64,000 bases of DNA, taken from NCBI RefSeq assembly GCF_905404315.1, contig NC_066311.1, positions 372,001 to 436,000 on the forward strand. Reading direction: 5' to 3'. The DNA is from Leptidea sinapis (lineage: Eukaryota; Arthropoda; Insecta; Lepidoptera; Pieridae). The notes beneath the pieces were generated by a model. The model had not been told where the DNA came from, searched no databases, and saw only the letters and a list, made by a program, of their open reading frames with translations. The translations under genes and the position numbers were made by a program. This document shows positions 1-11,856 of the stretch, in pieces. How positions within the stretch are numbered: position 1 is the first letter of the stretch; the number at the start of each line of letters is the position of its first letter.

Positions 1-840
1 ATGGTTTCAATTCTTGTTTGCAAACGAACACAGTAATCCGCCGAGCAAACAATGGAACCGGTTCAGTGTTCAACTTTACAAGCCATCTCCTGTAGATTAG
101 CCAGAAATGCTCTTAGTTTTTCACATACTCGACTTATTTGAGGTAGCCAATTAAACTTGCTGCCTATAATCAGGCCCAGATATGTATGTTTTTCAACCAT
201 TCAACAGTGGGGCATTGACATATACTCTTATTTTGGTGTAAGCACAGATGTTCGTAAGCTACCATCCTTTCTCCGTTCGAATGTTGGGTTTTATTATGTG
301 CGGAGCAAATGTGTATATATTTGGTTTTGCTCGCATTTAAAACTAATCCATTCTCATGACACCATTTGTTCACGTTGTCTAGATCTACTTTAATTTTAAT
401 GAACGCTTCAGATATATCTTTATCAGATACAAGTAGACATGTATCGTCTGCGTACTGAAATGAGGTACAGTGATTCAGGACATTGTTCATGTCATTAATA
501 TAGGCAATGAAGTGTAGAGAACCGAGCACAGACCCCTGTGCAATTCCCACGTCAGCTACCACAGTCTTACTGTAGCTTTCGTTAACCTTGACACAGTACG
601 ATCTATTGAGTAGGTAACTTTCACACCATTTTAACATTGGGCCACGTATGCCAGTATTATAAAGTTTATTAATTAGCCGTTTATGATTTAATGTGTCAAA
701 AGCGCGTGAAAAGTCGAGGAATAGAGCTAGTACATGCTTTCTGTCATTAAGGGCTTCATTTATTTTATCTGTAAATTTAGATAGTAATAATGCCGTGCTT
801 TTATTTGGTTGAAATCCAAATTGGTTATTATGATTTATGT
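1..840 (-). pseudogene. LINE reverse transcriptase fragment, broken
   Basis: Read on the minus strand this is the middle of a non-LTR reverse transcriptase. The part at 638-840 encodes a palm segment resembling FGFQPNKST...LFLDFSRAFDTLNHKRL. It joins, after a frame change, an open frame at 170-637 with the QGSVLGSLHF block and the catalytic YADD box near 443-454. Below 170 the reading continues in another frame to the window edge, so the copy runs off the left end. No endonuclease domain is visible above 840, so the copy is 5'-truncated. The YADD box and the shape of the QGSVLGP-like block place it in the Jockey/CR1 group of LINEs; a finer clade is not supported. Frame changes make it non-functional. 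Confidence 0.8.
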
Positions 841-984
841 GATGATTTTATTGCTTATGTAGAAAGTATGTATCTGCTCACTAAAGAACTTCTCGGTAAT
901 TTTTAATTAAATTCTATCAGGCTTTGATTTCGATTTCTTATTTGATCAAAACAAGACACAAATGATCAAGCCTTGGAGTATCCT

Positions 985-1145
985 AAGACTCCAAACAAAG
1001 TTATCGAAGAGATAGGCTCAGATTCTGATCATGACTACAGTTCAAGTGATAGTGATGCTGGCAAATGTAGGAGTTCAGATAGTACAGAAGACGTTTTTTC
1101 ATCAGACGATAATGTAAATGATCCTGACCAAATTATCTGACTCAG
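985..1145 (+). other. Short acidic serine/aspartate-rich coding-like stretch
   Basis: One plus frame through this stretch reads as a run rich in Ser, Asp and Glu (for example IGSDSDHDYSSSDSDAG) and stops near 1140. Such acidic N-terminal regions occur in several DNA transposases and in host nuclear proteins. There is no ATG context, flanking domain or terminal repeat to name it. It may be a fragment of a lost transposon. Confidence 0.25.
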
Positions 1146-1499
1146 ATTCGAACAATAATCACGTCAAGGTCAAGGTCTATTAAAACACACGAAATGCTTC
1201 CATTACCAGGGAATTCTGGAGCTTGTAATATGCAATATGCATTCGTCTAGCCCAGGTAAGAACAACTGAACCTTGTTCAGATCTTATTTCAGGGCATTTC
1301 GGAGGTAAAATCGACTGTAAAAATATTTGGATCATTTATCTTCTTTTTATCTAGGCAACATTGATGTTAAAGCACTCAGCTCTGATAAGCAGCCATCCAG
1401 CATGGCTGAACACCTAGCAGGCATCGATATTGAGCCAGTTGATTTCGATAATTCACTTTCTAGCGTACCTTTCTTTCTTTCTTTTTTTAGGTATAAAAC

Positions 1500-2070
1500 T
1501 GAATGAACCACATCAATGTAGATGTGGCGTTCAGACAGATGCTCTTGGCTACAATTGGCAGGCCGTATTAGTCGTCACGCCAGCATTAATGAAGTCATCC
1601 GCAGGGCATTTGCCGCTCTTAATATACCAGCTGTTTTAGAGCCAAATGGTATGCGATGGCAAGCGTCCTGAGGGAATGACGCTGGTGGCTTGGGTACGGG
1701 GAAGGGCGCTGGTGTGGGACGTTACTTGCGTCGACACTCTGGCTCCTTCTCATGTCTAAGTTACGGCTGTTGTTGCTGGGGCTGCTGCTTCGACTGCCGA
1801 AGACAGCAAGCGTCGCAAATATGTTGGTCTCAGTGAGTCATACATCTTTGTGCTGTTTGGTGTCGAGACACTTGGCCCGTGAGGCCCAAAGGCGCGGAGA
1901 ATGTTCAAAATACTATCTTCGCGCCTCAATAGGGCGCGGCAATATATTGGAAACTCAAGCGCTGGCAGCTATTTCGGTCAACGGATCAGCCTTGCTATCC
2001 AATGCGATAATGCTGCCAGTATTCTTGGTACGCTTCCACGTAATGATAGTTTTAATTTTATGTAGTCATA
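1500..2070 (+). pseudogene. Relic of a restriction-like endonuclease (RLE) domain from a retroelement
   Basis: Two plus frames together spell a recognisable domain. First comes a CRCG...H-like zinc-binding start at about 1515. Then follows a segment like RHASINEVIRRA ending in VLEPNGM at about 1580-1650. After a frame change come RPEGMTLVAW and VWDVTCVDTLAPSH (about 1665-1755), then KRRKYVGLSESYIFV, VETLGP, YFGQRISLAIQ and AASILGTLP up to about 2060. The order E...P(D/E)...D fits a PD-(D/E)XK fold of the kind found at the C terminus of RLE-bearing non-LTR elements. In-frame stops (about 1757 and 1881) and the frame change show it is dead. The assignment to an RLE-type retroelement is inference from motif order; the same block is common in invertebrate genomes. 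No reverse transcriptase lies upstream here. Confidence 0.6.
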
Positions 2071-2096
2071 GTATTGTAAATATAGGTATAGAATAA

Positions 2097-2763
2097 TAAA
2101 TATAGCTTACCTGTTTTATAATATAAGTATAGTAATAGTTAAAACTATAATGTAGTAACTACTTAGTAAACCGCTAATAAATAAATATTATAGCTTATGT
2201 GAAAATGTTGATCTCTTGAGTACAAGAATGATGGATTATCCATGTTTATTATGTTTGCATATGGAGCTACGATTGTTGTATTACCTATATTAAGTGTGAA
2301 TGTATACCTATTGAGGCTCAGAATACATTTACTTTTGTTAATTACATAATTTATTTTGTATGGTGCCAAAACACTAATTTTGTAATAAAAAGTTGAGTTT
2401 TTGATTTATTTAAGAAATGGCAATGTGCAAAGTGAAGTTTTACAATTTATATAATACGATTGATTGTGATAAGAAAATTCAATAAAACATGTTTATTTTT
2501 GCCTTTGTGGCATTTTATTCAAAATATTAATATTGTAGCATTGTAGTATTGTAGAAGCATTGAAAGTAGGAGAGTCTCTCTCTCTCTCTCTCTAGCGATA
2601 TGTCAAACTACCCAATCTATCTCGTGCCAGAATTTTGTGTCAACATCTCCTGAGGATGGCCTCGTGTAGAGGTGAAACACGTGTCGATTTGATTGAACAC
2701 GAATTTTTGCGGGCTTTACACTCAAGAAGGCTCACAACATTTGAATTAGCTGAATTGTTTGCA
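2097..2763. other. AT-rich intergenic stretch with a (CT)n run, no gene seen
   Basis: No supported gene. A (TC)n microsatellite of about 20 bp lies at 2574-2593. The stretch 2625-2720 contains a CCTGAGGATG...GAAACACGTGTCG block that resembles a tail sequence often found next to insect repeats. I cannot assign it to an element. Confidence 0.5.
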
Positions 2764-4006
2764 CCTAGGTAACACTGAAAATGCTTATAAAATGAAAAAC
2801 GGCTTAATGTAGAAAGTTGCCAATACTTTTATTGTTTATCCATTCCTCTCTACACATCGTCGCATTCGATGTAACCACTGAGAAAAGCAGTGAGCCCATT
2901 CTTCCTCTTCTATGACATTTTCGTACGCTTTCACCACATATTCAGGGTTCGTAAAGCGAATACCTCGAATTTTATCTTTAGTTCTTGGGAATAAATAAAA
3001 GTCGCATGACGCCAGGTCAGGACTGTATGGCGGATGACTCATTATCTCGACACCTGCCATAGTCAAATATTCAACAGTCCGTTTTGCGGAGTGCGCTGAA
3101 GCATTGTCGTCGTGAAGGAGGATCCTGCTTCGAGGGCGCTGCTGTCGAGCGATTGACATACCAGTCTGCAGTAACTATTCTTCCATCTTCTAGCACAACA
3201 TATCGCGAAATGACCTTTCCGACCAAAGAATGAGGCATTCATCTTTTTACGTTGACTTCTTCCTTTCTTTACCTTAGTTGGCCGATTCTCGAATAGAAAC
3301 ACCCACTGAGCGGAGCTGTCTTTTGGTTTCGGGCTCGTAGGAATATATCTAGCTTTCATCACCTGTGACGATGTCAAGAACAGCATTTGAGTCACCGCCG
3401 TTGAACTTATCTAACATTTGGCGACACCAGTCCATGCGAAGGTGTTTCTGCTCGTCGGTTAAAGTATGGGGAATCCATCTGGTACAAAGCTTCCTGACGC
3501 CTAAATGTTCGTGTTATATTTTTTGAACTTGACTCATATCAATGCCTAGGCTTACCCATATCTGCTGATAGGTCACTCTCTTATTTTCCTCTACCATACG
3601 TCGCACAGCACTGATGTTATCTTCAGTAGTCGCTGTTAAAGGACGTCCCTCAAGCGGATCATCGTTGAGATTGCTATGTCCACGCTTAAACTCGTTAAAG
3701 AAATTGTAAATAGTGGCACAAGATAGGGCTTCATTAAAAATGCTAATCGCAGCCTATCATAGCTTTGTTGTTGAGTAAGCCCAAAACGAAAGTCGTTATA
3801 AACCATTGACCGAAAATTTTCTCGCGTTTGATTCATTTTCACGTGTAACAAGAGTTTTAGATTTGCCATTTCATTAAAACAAATGACAAATGAATGCAAT
3901 ATACTACATTAGGTTACCAAAGAGTTCTAAAATTAAAATTCAAAAAAAGTTTTCATTAGCAATGATTCTAACTGGCCAGTTCTAAACATTTTCAGTGTTA
4001 CCCATG
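2764..4006 (-). mobile_element. Mariner-like DNA transposon, nearly full length, degenerate
   Basis: The ends are inverted copies of GGTAACACTGAAAATG (starting at 2768 on the left and ending at 4002 on the right). The right end continues CATG then TA, the usual mariner target dinucleotide; the left edge has lost or mutated the outermost bases. The length of about 1.24 kb and a decayed 345-codon-sized transposase on the minus strand fit the Tc1/mariner superfamily. A deleted, inverted relative sits at 11857-12590. Confidence 0.85.
2836..3869 (-). pseudogene. Mariner-like transposase pseudogene (DD34D)
   Basis: The span of 1034 bp matches the usual length of a mariner transposase (about 345 codons). 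The N terminus keeps the DNA-binding helix-turn-helix segment (FRFGLTQQQSYDRLRLAF, near 3780). The middle shows a TDEQKHLRMDWCRQML-like block and the first catalytic Asp in VTGDES. The C-terminal part has HDDNASAH and YSPDLASCDFYLFP, with exactly 34 residues between the second and third catalytic Asp. Thus the DD34D triad can be read. The frame is broken several times, and the Trp normally following GDE is a stop. It cannot make active transposase. Confidence 0.85.
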
Positions 4007-4008
4007 TA

Positions 4009-4150
4009 ATACGTCCACGTTTGACATCCGTACATCCGTATGTGAGGAGAGTAGGTAAATAACAGCTCTTTAGGACGGTTTTCTTTAGGATGAGGGGAAA
4101 TTCTCCTTCTAGTATTTCCTTCAGGGACCAGAATTTTATCTATATCAAGT
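4009..4150 (-). pseudogene. RTE-like LINE reverse transcriptase scrap
   Basis: On the minus strand one frame reads WSLKEILEGEFPLILKK followed by VLKSCYLPTLLTYGC. This resembles the conserved block after the palm domain in RTE-type LINEs (WSLK...LP...K..V...CILPVLTYG). Only about 45 codons survive, between the mariner end and gene 1 exon 4. Confidence 0.5.
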
Positions 4151-4321
4151 CCGTCGCTCGACCTCTTGTCGGTCTCGGTTCAGTTATAGTAACTGATAAT
4201 GATGTACAGTAACAACATTTTTATATTATAATATTCTTTTCAGGGAAGAGTCAGCAAAGAAGATATTTTATAAGTTTCATGGGCCTAACTTAAAAGCCTT
4301 CTTGAATTTCTAAATCAATTT

Positions 4322-4585
4322 CTATACTTGTTCCTGCATGTATCTAAAAATTTTATGCACATCTCTAAAGCGATTTTCATAAGAAAATGCTTTCTCAAAA
4401 TCGAGAACCCTACAACAGTAGGTATAGCCTCTGTTGACATCTCTCCAGTCCGTGCCTCTCAACCACTTTATTTGGTCACAAATATCTTTGCAACGAACAT
4501 GGCGTTTTGCTTCATCTATTGTCAAAAATGGAATATTGATCTGGATAATCGCTAATGAACTTTTGACTGCCTTGTTGTGGATAAC
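4322..4585 (-). CDS. DNA/RNA non-specific endonuclease (dsRNase-like), exon 4 (last)
   Basis: This is the last exon of gene 1. The 3' splice site is TATTTCAG ending at 4586 and the stop codon closes at 4322, giving 87 codons plus stop in phase 0. It starts VIHNKAVKSSLAIIQINIPF and continues with KDICDQIKWL and GYTYCC. This is the Cys-rich C-terminal signature of insect DNA/RNA non-specific endonucleases (I/V-x-NPF, then C..(I/V)C..I.WL and GY.(Y/F)CC). The preceding exon ends in phase 0, so the join is consistent. No clear AATAAA was seen just downstream. Function in the family: metal-dependent degradation of DNA and double-stranded RNA, usually as a secreted gut or haemolymph enzyme. I infer the same class here but not the substrate. 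Confidence 0.75.
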   Translation of the reverse strand, partial: VIHNKAVKSSLAIIQINIPFLTIDEAKRHVRCKDICDQIKWLRGTDWRDVNRGYTYCCRVLDFEKAFSYENRFRDVHKIFRYMQEQV

Positions 4586-5710
4586 CTGAAATACCTATAA
4601 CATCTTTATAACTATTATGCTTAGTTATAATTTTATATATTCAAATATCATAAGCCCTCCTTAATGCGTTCAAGAACCACACATTATGACCTGGTGGTCA
4701 TGTTATGTTATGGTCATGTTATGGTTAACAATAGACTGTTTTGTTACAACAAATTGCTTATCTATGACAATTATTTATTGCTAAATAATAACATTCAAAT
4801 CAATGTTATTATTCCATTCATCTCTGAAAAATAAAAATAAAATGATTTTTCTTTTTTATCAGTGGAGATGACGTTTAGTTGGAAATGAAACGAAATTTGT
4901 AAAACAAATTTGAGAAATCTTGCACGTAAGTAATATATTGTACGATATGATTGTTGGGGCTGACTCTAGTTTGTCTCTGAAAGAAAGAACAATGATAGCT
5001 GCCTAAATACTCCTCATGAACTCCATTCCTGAATGCATCATGGAGGCTTATGATATGTGGGTAGTTAAAGCAGTGTATGTAACTATACATAATTAGGCAT
5101 TAAAACATTCGTGTATTATTATTATTATGACACTCGTGTTTATAATATTGTCTTGATAAAGTCTCTTCCTGTTAGACAACCGAAAACAACAGGCCAGGAA
5201 TAATACTTTAAGGTGCGTAACAAGCTACGTCTTGCACTCGCGACTTGTCCATGACACTTTGAGTTAGTGTACGTGAATTGCTCAAAATATCGATTAACTC
5301 TAAACTCATTTTTTTGGACGTATATGATCTTAGGCCCTCCATTATGTACAGTCAAATAAAATACTATTACAATGTGATGTGTCTAAAGTGCGTAATGTTA
5401 AATACGTAGAGAATCCGACAATATCTGTCCAACTTGAACGTGCTTTAGTAGATAAACAATGTCTATAAAAATATGCGCTGAAATGCGAAAACTTATTTTC
5501 GTCTTAGAAGTATTCTGGAGCTTCCAAGAATTAAAATTTCTACCCACTAAACAACCCACACAGAAATAGTGTCTTTTCTTCAAAATTAATTCAAAAGGGT
5601 GATCTACACAAAACTGTAATGCTCTAATAGTCAGCTAGTGGTCTACTACTAGGCCAAAAGACTCATCTTGTTGTAAGAAGCTACCTTACATCAATAAAGT
5701 ATTTACTTAC
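4586..5710 (-). other. Intron 3 of the endonuclease gene
   Basis: Bounded by a GTAAGT donor at 5710-5705 and a TTTCAG acceptor at 4586. AT-rich, with no domain-bearing frame recognised; the short open stretches in it look random. Confidence 0.6.
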
Positions 5711-5872
5711 CTTCCATAAGTATTTTGGAACGTGGACACTCAAATCCACATTTATATTGTGACTATTTAACGTAAAGTTTTTTATTCCTCCGAATGTTCC
5801 AGTCCATACACTTAATTTATCAATTGTTTTTAGTAGCAGTCTGATTTTTTGCTCAATCTCATCCCAATTGTT
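5711..5872 (-). CDS. DNA/RNA non-specific endonuclease (dsRNase-like), exon 3
   Basis: A 162 bp, 54-codon exon in phase 0, bounded by TCCTTTAG before 5872 and GTAAGT after 5711. It encodes NNWDEIEQKIR, then KLSVWTGTFGGI and ending VPKYLWK. This matches the middle of the insect nuclease fold: NW..(V/I)E..(V/I)R, a (V/I)(Y/W)TGT.G strand, then VP..LWK. Its N-terminal NNW directly continues the HWNFCKET end of exon 2, 12 kb upstream, as in family members where the catalytic Asn region is followed by (G/N)NW. Both splice sites and phases agree, so the exon is well supported although short. Confidence 0.8.
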
Positions 5873-6388
5873 CTAAAGGAAAAATGTTTATGATTAAAAT
5901 AAAAAAAAATATACATATTATAATAAAGTTTGGGGCAATTTTGGCTTAAAATAAGAGAGTCACTGCATTAGAATTGGGAATCCGATATTGCAAGAAATAA
6001 TATATAGATTAAATAAAAATACATTTTAAAGTTAAATTGATTATTATTTCCAAAACAGGAGATATTATGAAATGGTTAATGTTGCTAATTAATGCCCGTG
6101 ATCTGTTTGAGAGAGGGGCGAGACTGTATGTATTCTATTCTATTCTTCCTACTATGGCTCCTGTGGAAAGTATACCACAAGTTTGCCAATGTCACGCTTT
6201 GGTAGACCACCAAGACCAAACAATACTCTAAGTATTTGTTTACCAATTTTAATGGTAGTGATCGGTGCTTAAGATTGAAACAAGTTTTATTTTCTTATAC
6301 ATGAAACAAATATACATGCTGTTAGGACTATAAAGGACATACACAAATATAATTACTTAAATTATTTAATATAAGTACTTAGTGATAT

Positions 6389-9300
6389 TTACAACTTAAT
6401 TTTATTTATTTTAATATATTTACACAAAATATATACAAAAGGAGTGAAAACTAGGGAGAGGAGACATTTAAAGGAAGTTAGGCGGGGAATTTCAGAAGGT
6501 ATAAAATTGTACAAAGAAGGTTGCGTTAAAGGGCATTTGAGGAATAAATGGTCCACGTTTCCCTCATCTAGACCACATTCACAAAGGGAATTGTCCCTAA
6601 TTCTTAGTTTAGCCAAAAATACTGGGGTACAAGCATGATTAAAACGTAAACGACAAATAGTTGATATCGCTGACTTGTTGGGAATTTCAAATTTGGAGAA
6701 CCAAGGTTTCTGAGGAATTACGGGCTGAAGATCTCCATAAACTTTGCCTTTAGAGTTTTTGGAAACTTGCCATATATTGGACCAATTCTCATGCATCTTG
6801 GGTTTCAGGATGGTGCGCAAGTCATGGGAGAAAATTTTTGAATATTGGAGGGAACCTGTTGCAATAGCTGTCTTCGCACATGCATCTGCATTTTCATTAC
6901 CAAGGATGCCTGAATGAACTGGAATCCATGCTAAAACAATGTTAATATTGAGGTTATATCATTCTTTCAAAGATTCCCTTATTTTAAGTATAATTGGAAA
7001 ATTACTTTTAGACCTAAATGGATTTGACAGTATTGATTGAAGGCAACTTTTAGAGTCTGAAAGAATAATAGAATTGTTCATGCCATGAGACATAACAAAT
7101 AAAATTGCTTCAAGTATGGCAATTGATTCCCCAGTGAAAACAGAAGTGATAGATGGGCAGCTGTAACTGGGTATAATTCTTGTTCAAAAAAAGGAATCCA
7201 TGCTGCAGTACCAACAGGGCTCATGTCTGTTTTTGAAGCATCTGAGAAAAAGTTTTATTGGCTTCTATGAAAACCTTATCTATACCTTAGTTTGAAATTA
7301 GATGGTTGGAAAGTGAGTGCATTAAAAGGCATACTAAATAGAGGCAATTTAGAATATTGGAAGAGGGGGTTAGAGAGGTAAGAGAATAATAAGTAACTGT
7401 GGAGAATGCAAGGTCTTTTGGATTCAGGAATATTATTATTATTGTATAAAGCAAATAGTTGGTCTAATTTTTGAAGCAAGGGATGTCCACAGCATTTAGC
7501 TAATTTGAGAAAAAAATTATTGGCAAGAAATTGACGGCGAAGTGAAAGGGGAGGTTCCACACACTCTACTTGCATGGCATTAATGGGGCTAGATTTCATG
7601 GCTCCTAATATTATGTGTAAGCATTTAGCCTGAATTTTGTCCAGTTTATTCAGACCTGCTTTATTTCCTGGGATCACGAACATAGTGCCGTAATCGCTGC
7701 GAATGATTGCATTGTACAATAATTTTTGGATGTAGGGCTGAGCTCCCCACCAGACACCAGATACAGAGCGCAGGATATTAATGTTTTTCTCACATTTCTG
7801 TGAGACATAATCAAAATGCTTTGTGCCTGATAATTTTTGATCTAACCAAATCCCCAGAAACTTAACATTGGTAGCAACAGGTAACTCAACATTATAAATT
7901 TTAATTTTAACATGAGGAAAAAGTCTTTTATTTGTGTACATAAAACTACTTTACTTTTATAAGTTGATAGTGACAGCCCATGTTGCATTAAATAATCAGC
8001 AAGATATTCAAGTGCACAATTTAACTGATTGGATGAATCCTGTATGGACTTGTTCGAAGTATACAGAACAATATCATCTGCATATTGCCGTATTTGGCAG
8101 AAGGGGGATACAGAGCTATTGAGGTCATATGTATACAGATTGTAAAGAATGAGCCTTGAGGTAAGCCTTTCCAAACTGACTTAGGAGGGAGTTAAGAGGA
8201 TGGACCTTTGATAGTAATTGTTCTTTACAATAACATGTTACATATGAAACGAGATAGCTTCACGGGGTACTCAGCTGGTTGAGTTTACTCCTGAGTAGGG
8301 GAAGTGATACGTTATCATATGCAGATTCTATGTCAAGGAAAACTCCCAAAAGGTGTTCTTTACTGAGGAGTGCTATTCTAATGTCAGTTGTAAGGATGCC
8401 TAAGCTATCTAAGCAAGTCTTGCCCTTTCTGAAACCATATTGAGAGTTGGAAAGGAGATTATTGTTTTCAACAAACCACTCAAGTCTGTGTTTTATCATG
8501 ATTTCAGAAACTTTTGCAAGAGTAGAAGAGAGGGCAATTGGTCTATAGCTTGTGGCTTCAGATGGATTCTGACCAGGTTTAAGTATTGGAATAATTACCT
8601 GATTTTTTCCAGGGTGGAGGGATGACACCAAAATCAAAAAGGTTATTTATAATATCTAGGTAATATTTCTTGGATGTAGTTGATGAGTTTTTGATGAAAG
8701 AATAGGGGATTCCATCTGCGCCAGGAGCAGAATAAACTAGACCATCTAAAGCGAGAAGGAGTTCAGAAAAAGAGAAAGGAGACTCTAAACTATGAGTAGA
8801 GGCAAGAGGGCTTGGAGGCGATGGAAAATAGTCTATATTTGGAACTGAAGGGAGGCACACTTAAATCATGCTCTTGAGCACAAAATGAACCTCTAAATTT
8901 TTTAATTTGTTTCCAAACCATAGAGGATGAAGTGCTTGGAGACAAATTTTGGCAAAAGTCCATCCTTGTTTTTTCTTTTTTTTTTAATAAATATGTAGCT
9001 TTAACAGCAACTTTTTTTATAGTGGAAAAAGTTAGAAAGTGACATGTTTCTGTTATAATTCTTTTCCGCTAACTTCCTTTCTTTGGCAGCAGCAGTGCAC
9101 TCAACATCCCACCAAGGAGTTGAATTTTTTTTTTAAATAGGTTTCTTCAAAGGGAAGCTATTGCCACCACAAGTAATCATTGCGTTTGTGAATTTCATAT
9201 AGTTATCTACTACGTAAAGATGGTTAGTGACTGGAAACTCTGCAATTTTTTTATCCAGACAAGAAGAGTAGTTAAGTAATTTGCATCTACTAATTTATAT

Positions 9301-9983
9301 TTAAAAGATGAGGAAGGGTTTTCGGGGGGATTACTTTGTCAGGGATAGATATGATTATAGGATAATGGACACTACCATAGGAATTTTGTAAAATGTTCCA
9401 AGAAAGGAGAGGAGCCAGACATGGAGAATACAAGGTGAGGTCAACTGCACTTTTGGAATTTTGAGAAGGTGAAACCTGCGGGTAGGAGAGTCATCATTAA
9501 TAATACAGAGATCACACTCATCAAATATGTCTAACAGAGAGAGGGCTAAATAATCAGTGTGGCTTGAGCCCCATGAAGTGTGATGAGCATTAAAGTCTCC
9601 CATAACAATAATAGGAGGGGGAATAGATGAAATTAAAAAGAGGATATCATGGTTGACTGAGGTTGAGGCACATAGATTGAGACTAGAGAGGTGTTCATAA
9701 CCTTTGCTGCAACAATATTTATACCTGGATGAGGACTAGGAATGGTAATCGAGGAAATGGGAAGGGTGCGTCTTATTAATAAGGCGCAACAAGCACCAAC
9801 ACTTTCTGCTTGATCATCTCTAAGGCATACATAGCCAGGGACCCTGAAGTTTGAACCAGGGACCAGCCATGTCTCAGAGATGGCGATGGCAGAAGGAAGA
9901 TATTTGTTTATGAGATGTGTAAGACTGGGTTTTTTAGGACGTAGGCTTCTTGTGTTCCATTGCAGAATGGACACTGGGGCCAT
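6389..9983 (-). pseudogene. LINE ORF2 pseudogene: endonuclease, reverse transcriptase, RNase H
   Basis: Starts MAPVSILQWNTRSLRPKK at 9983, a typical AP-endonuclease opening (QWN). The catalytic Glu lies in AISETWL and the metal-binding GDFNAHHTSWGS is at about 9550-9605. Reverse transcriptase blocks follow: SAPGADGIPYSF (about 8720), YRPIALSSTLAKV, FRKGKTCLDSL, FLDIESAYDNV, then YADD near 8075. A thumb segment (VKFLGIWLDQKLS) follows, then RNase H (SDSKSCLQSI near 7055 and WIPVHSGILGNENAD near 6890). The end is a CECG...H...C tail at about 6575. Several frame changes and stops separate these blocks, so no full protein is possible. Domain order and sizes are otherwise complete. Confidence 0.8.
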
Positions 9984-11184
9984 GGTTATTAACTAAGGAC
10001 AGAATTTGTGAAAGTTGATGGGCAACATTTAACGGTAAGCTTAGATTGTTTTTAGTTATCAGAGATAGAATGTTGGACACGAGAGCCTCCAAGAAGTTGA
10101 CATCCTGCGCTGATGATGAAATTGGATTGATGGGATAGTGCAGAACCATTCGGGAAGGATGAAGCAACATCGGCAATGATGGCCTGATGAGCAGCACGAT
10201 CGTAAGACTTACTTAGAATGGGTCTGGAGCGTGAAGGGAGTGTTACATTTTTCCTGTAACTGATAGTAGGAGAAATGGGTGGCTGAGTGGTATGAGTTGA
10301 GGAAGAGTTATGGTAATGCGGAATTGAGGAGAATTTCAGAGTAAGGCTTTACTGATTGCTGCCTCCTAATAAGATATGTTTTCCTGAGACATGATTGCTT
10401 TAATGGATTTTTGTCTACCATGTTCTGGACAAGCCTTCTTGGTGGCAAAATGTTGACCCGAGCAATTTATACAAGAAGCATCTTTATCAATAACCTCACA
10501 TGTATCACCAGCATGGGATTGGGCACATTTGAAGCACCTTGGCTTAGATCTACATTCTGTTTTTATATGGCCAAAGCGGCAACATTTCTGGCATTGGATA
10601 GTAGGGAAGAGGTAAGTTTCTATAGGGAGGGAATTGTGGAAAAGGAAGATTTTTTCCGGAAGCAATTGGCCTTGAAATGTTAAGTCAATGGTTTGGGTTG
10701 GTACCCAAGTCACTCTACCCTCCTCAATTACTTTCCTATTGAATCTTTATCGAGCCTTTAAAATCTTTCCACAACCAGTGGGAAGATCAACCGACTCCAC
10801 AAACTCATTCATAGACAGGTCCACTGGGACTTGACGAACTATACCCATCATGGTGATATTATAGTTGGGAATTGTTGCTGTATATTTATTAGCGGCTAAA
10901 AGTGGATTATCAAGAAAACTGTTGGCATCTTTGGCTGATTAAAATACTATTGTAATTTTATTTCTACCTACTTTTTTTATTCCGTCAGGGAAAATGTTGG
11001 CGATTTTGTGTCTGTGGAGTAGCAGGCCGAATTTAATTGGCTTTATAGTGAGACCTGAGGCAGGGTCTTCTTCCGTAAGGGAGACGTGGATCAAAAAAGG
11101 ACCTTTATCAAATGTTGTATACTGTTTGATACCAATTATTAACGATGGATCACTATAAACATTTTGGATAGAGGCAGAAGCCAT
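9934..11184 (-). pseudogene. LINE ORF1 (gag-like) pseudogene with zinc knuckles
   Basis: From 11184 a minus frame starts MASASIQNVYSDPSL. It continues through an RNA-binding-like region (KPIKFGLLLHRHKIANIF) into a cysteine-rich segment at about 10430-10600: CQKCCRFGHIKTEC, then CFKCAQSH...C and CINCSGQHFATKKAC. These are three knuckle motifs of the kind found in LINE ORF1 proteins. At least two stops or frame changes interrupt it. A further frame at 9934-10197 overlaps the start of ORF2 and probably is the ORF1 C terminus. Confidence 0.7.
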
Positions 11185-11856
11185 GTCCGTGTTGGTAATT
11201 GTTTTCTTAGGCGCTGCGTTTCCTGAAGAACTATCTTCTAGCCGTCGTTTGAGCCGGTTAGTTGCTGTTAGTTAGGTTAGATGTATGGTGAACAAATATC
11301 TATATTAAAATGTTAAGACCACTCACCAAAATAAATGTACAATAACAGAAAATAAAACTGCTGCAATCAATTTTACAATAGGCTGCAGTAGGTTAAGCCT
11401 TTTAAAAAAAGTGGTAACTAAAACTCGACTCACGCGTGATAGCTACCTCTCCGTTTTCTGTCAAATGTCGACTGTATCTATGTATTTATAAACTATTAAC
11501 TTAATATGCCAATGCCTTCTGCCAAGTTCTGTTTTGTTAATGTAATACTGGAGATAAATAATGTAGGACGAAATGTATATGAAGTGGTCACCCAGGGTTT
11601 TAAATAACGAGCACGAATATGGCATTCTAATAGGGTTAGGGCGATTGTGGCAATGTAAATCGCTGGGGTCGCCATGAAATTGAGTTTCCCTCTTTGATTA
11701 TTAATTAACTTGCAACTTGCGTCTAAGCGCTAATGAAATATCTCCCAACTGTTGGCTTATAAGCAAGTATCGCTCGCTCAATATTAAATTACGATTTGCG
11801 CTATAAAAGTAAGCATTGCTTTAAGTCGAACCGTATGCAGTACCTAATTATTAATA

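Larger units (their letters stand above)
6270..11270 (-). mobile_element. RNase H-bearing LINE (I/LOA-like group), nearly full length, decayed
   Basis: About 5 kb read on the minus strand in the order gag-like ORF1 with zinc knuckles, AP endonuclease, reverse transcriptase, RNase H and a C-terminal zinc-like tail. The RNase H domain places it with the I/LOA/R1-like LINEs rather than Jockey or CR1. Both ends are approximate; I saw no clear poly(A) or target duplication. It lies in intron 2 of the endonuclease gene, in the same orientation. Confidence 0.75.

Noticed and set aside
1430..1639. 69-codon plus frame with a hydrophobic start as a small membrane protein
   Set aside because: Its second half is the zinc-like start of the decayed endonuclease domain; the hydrophobic start comes from a T-rich run.
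5140..5583. Short minus-strand frames in intron 3 of the endonuclease gene
   Set aside because: No splice sites in the right phase and no family motif; the exon 3 to exon 4 join is already continuous without them.
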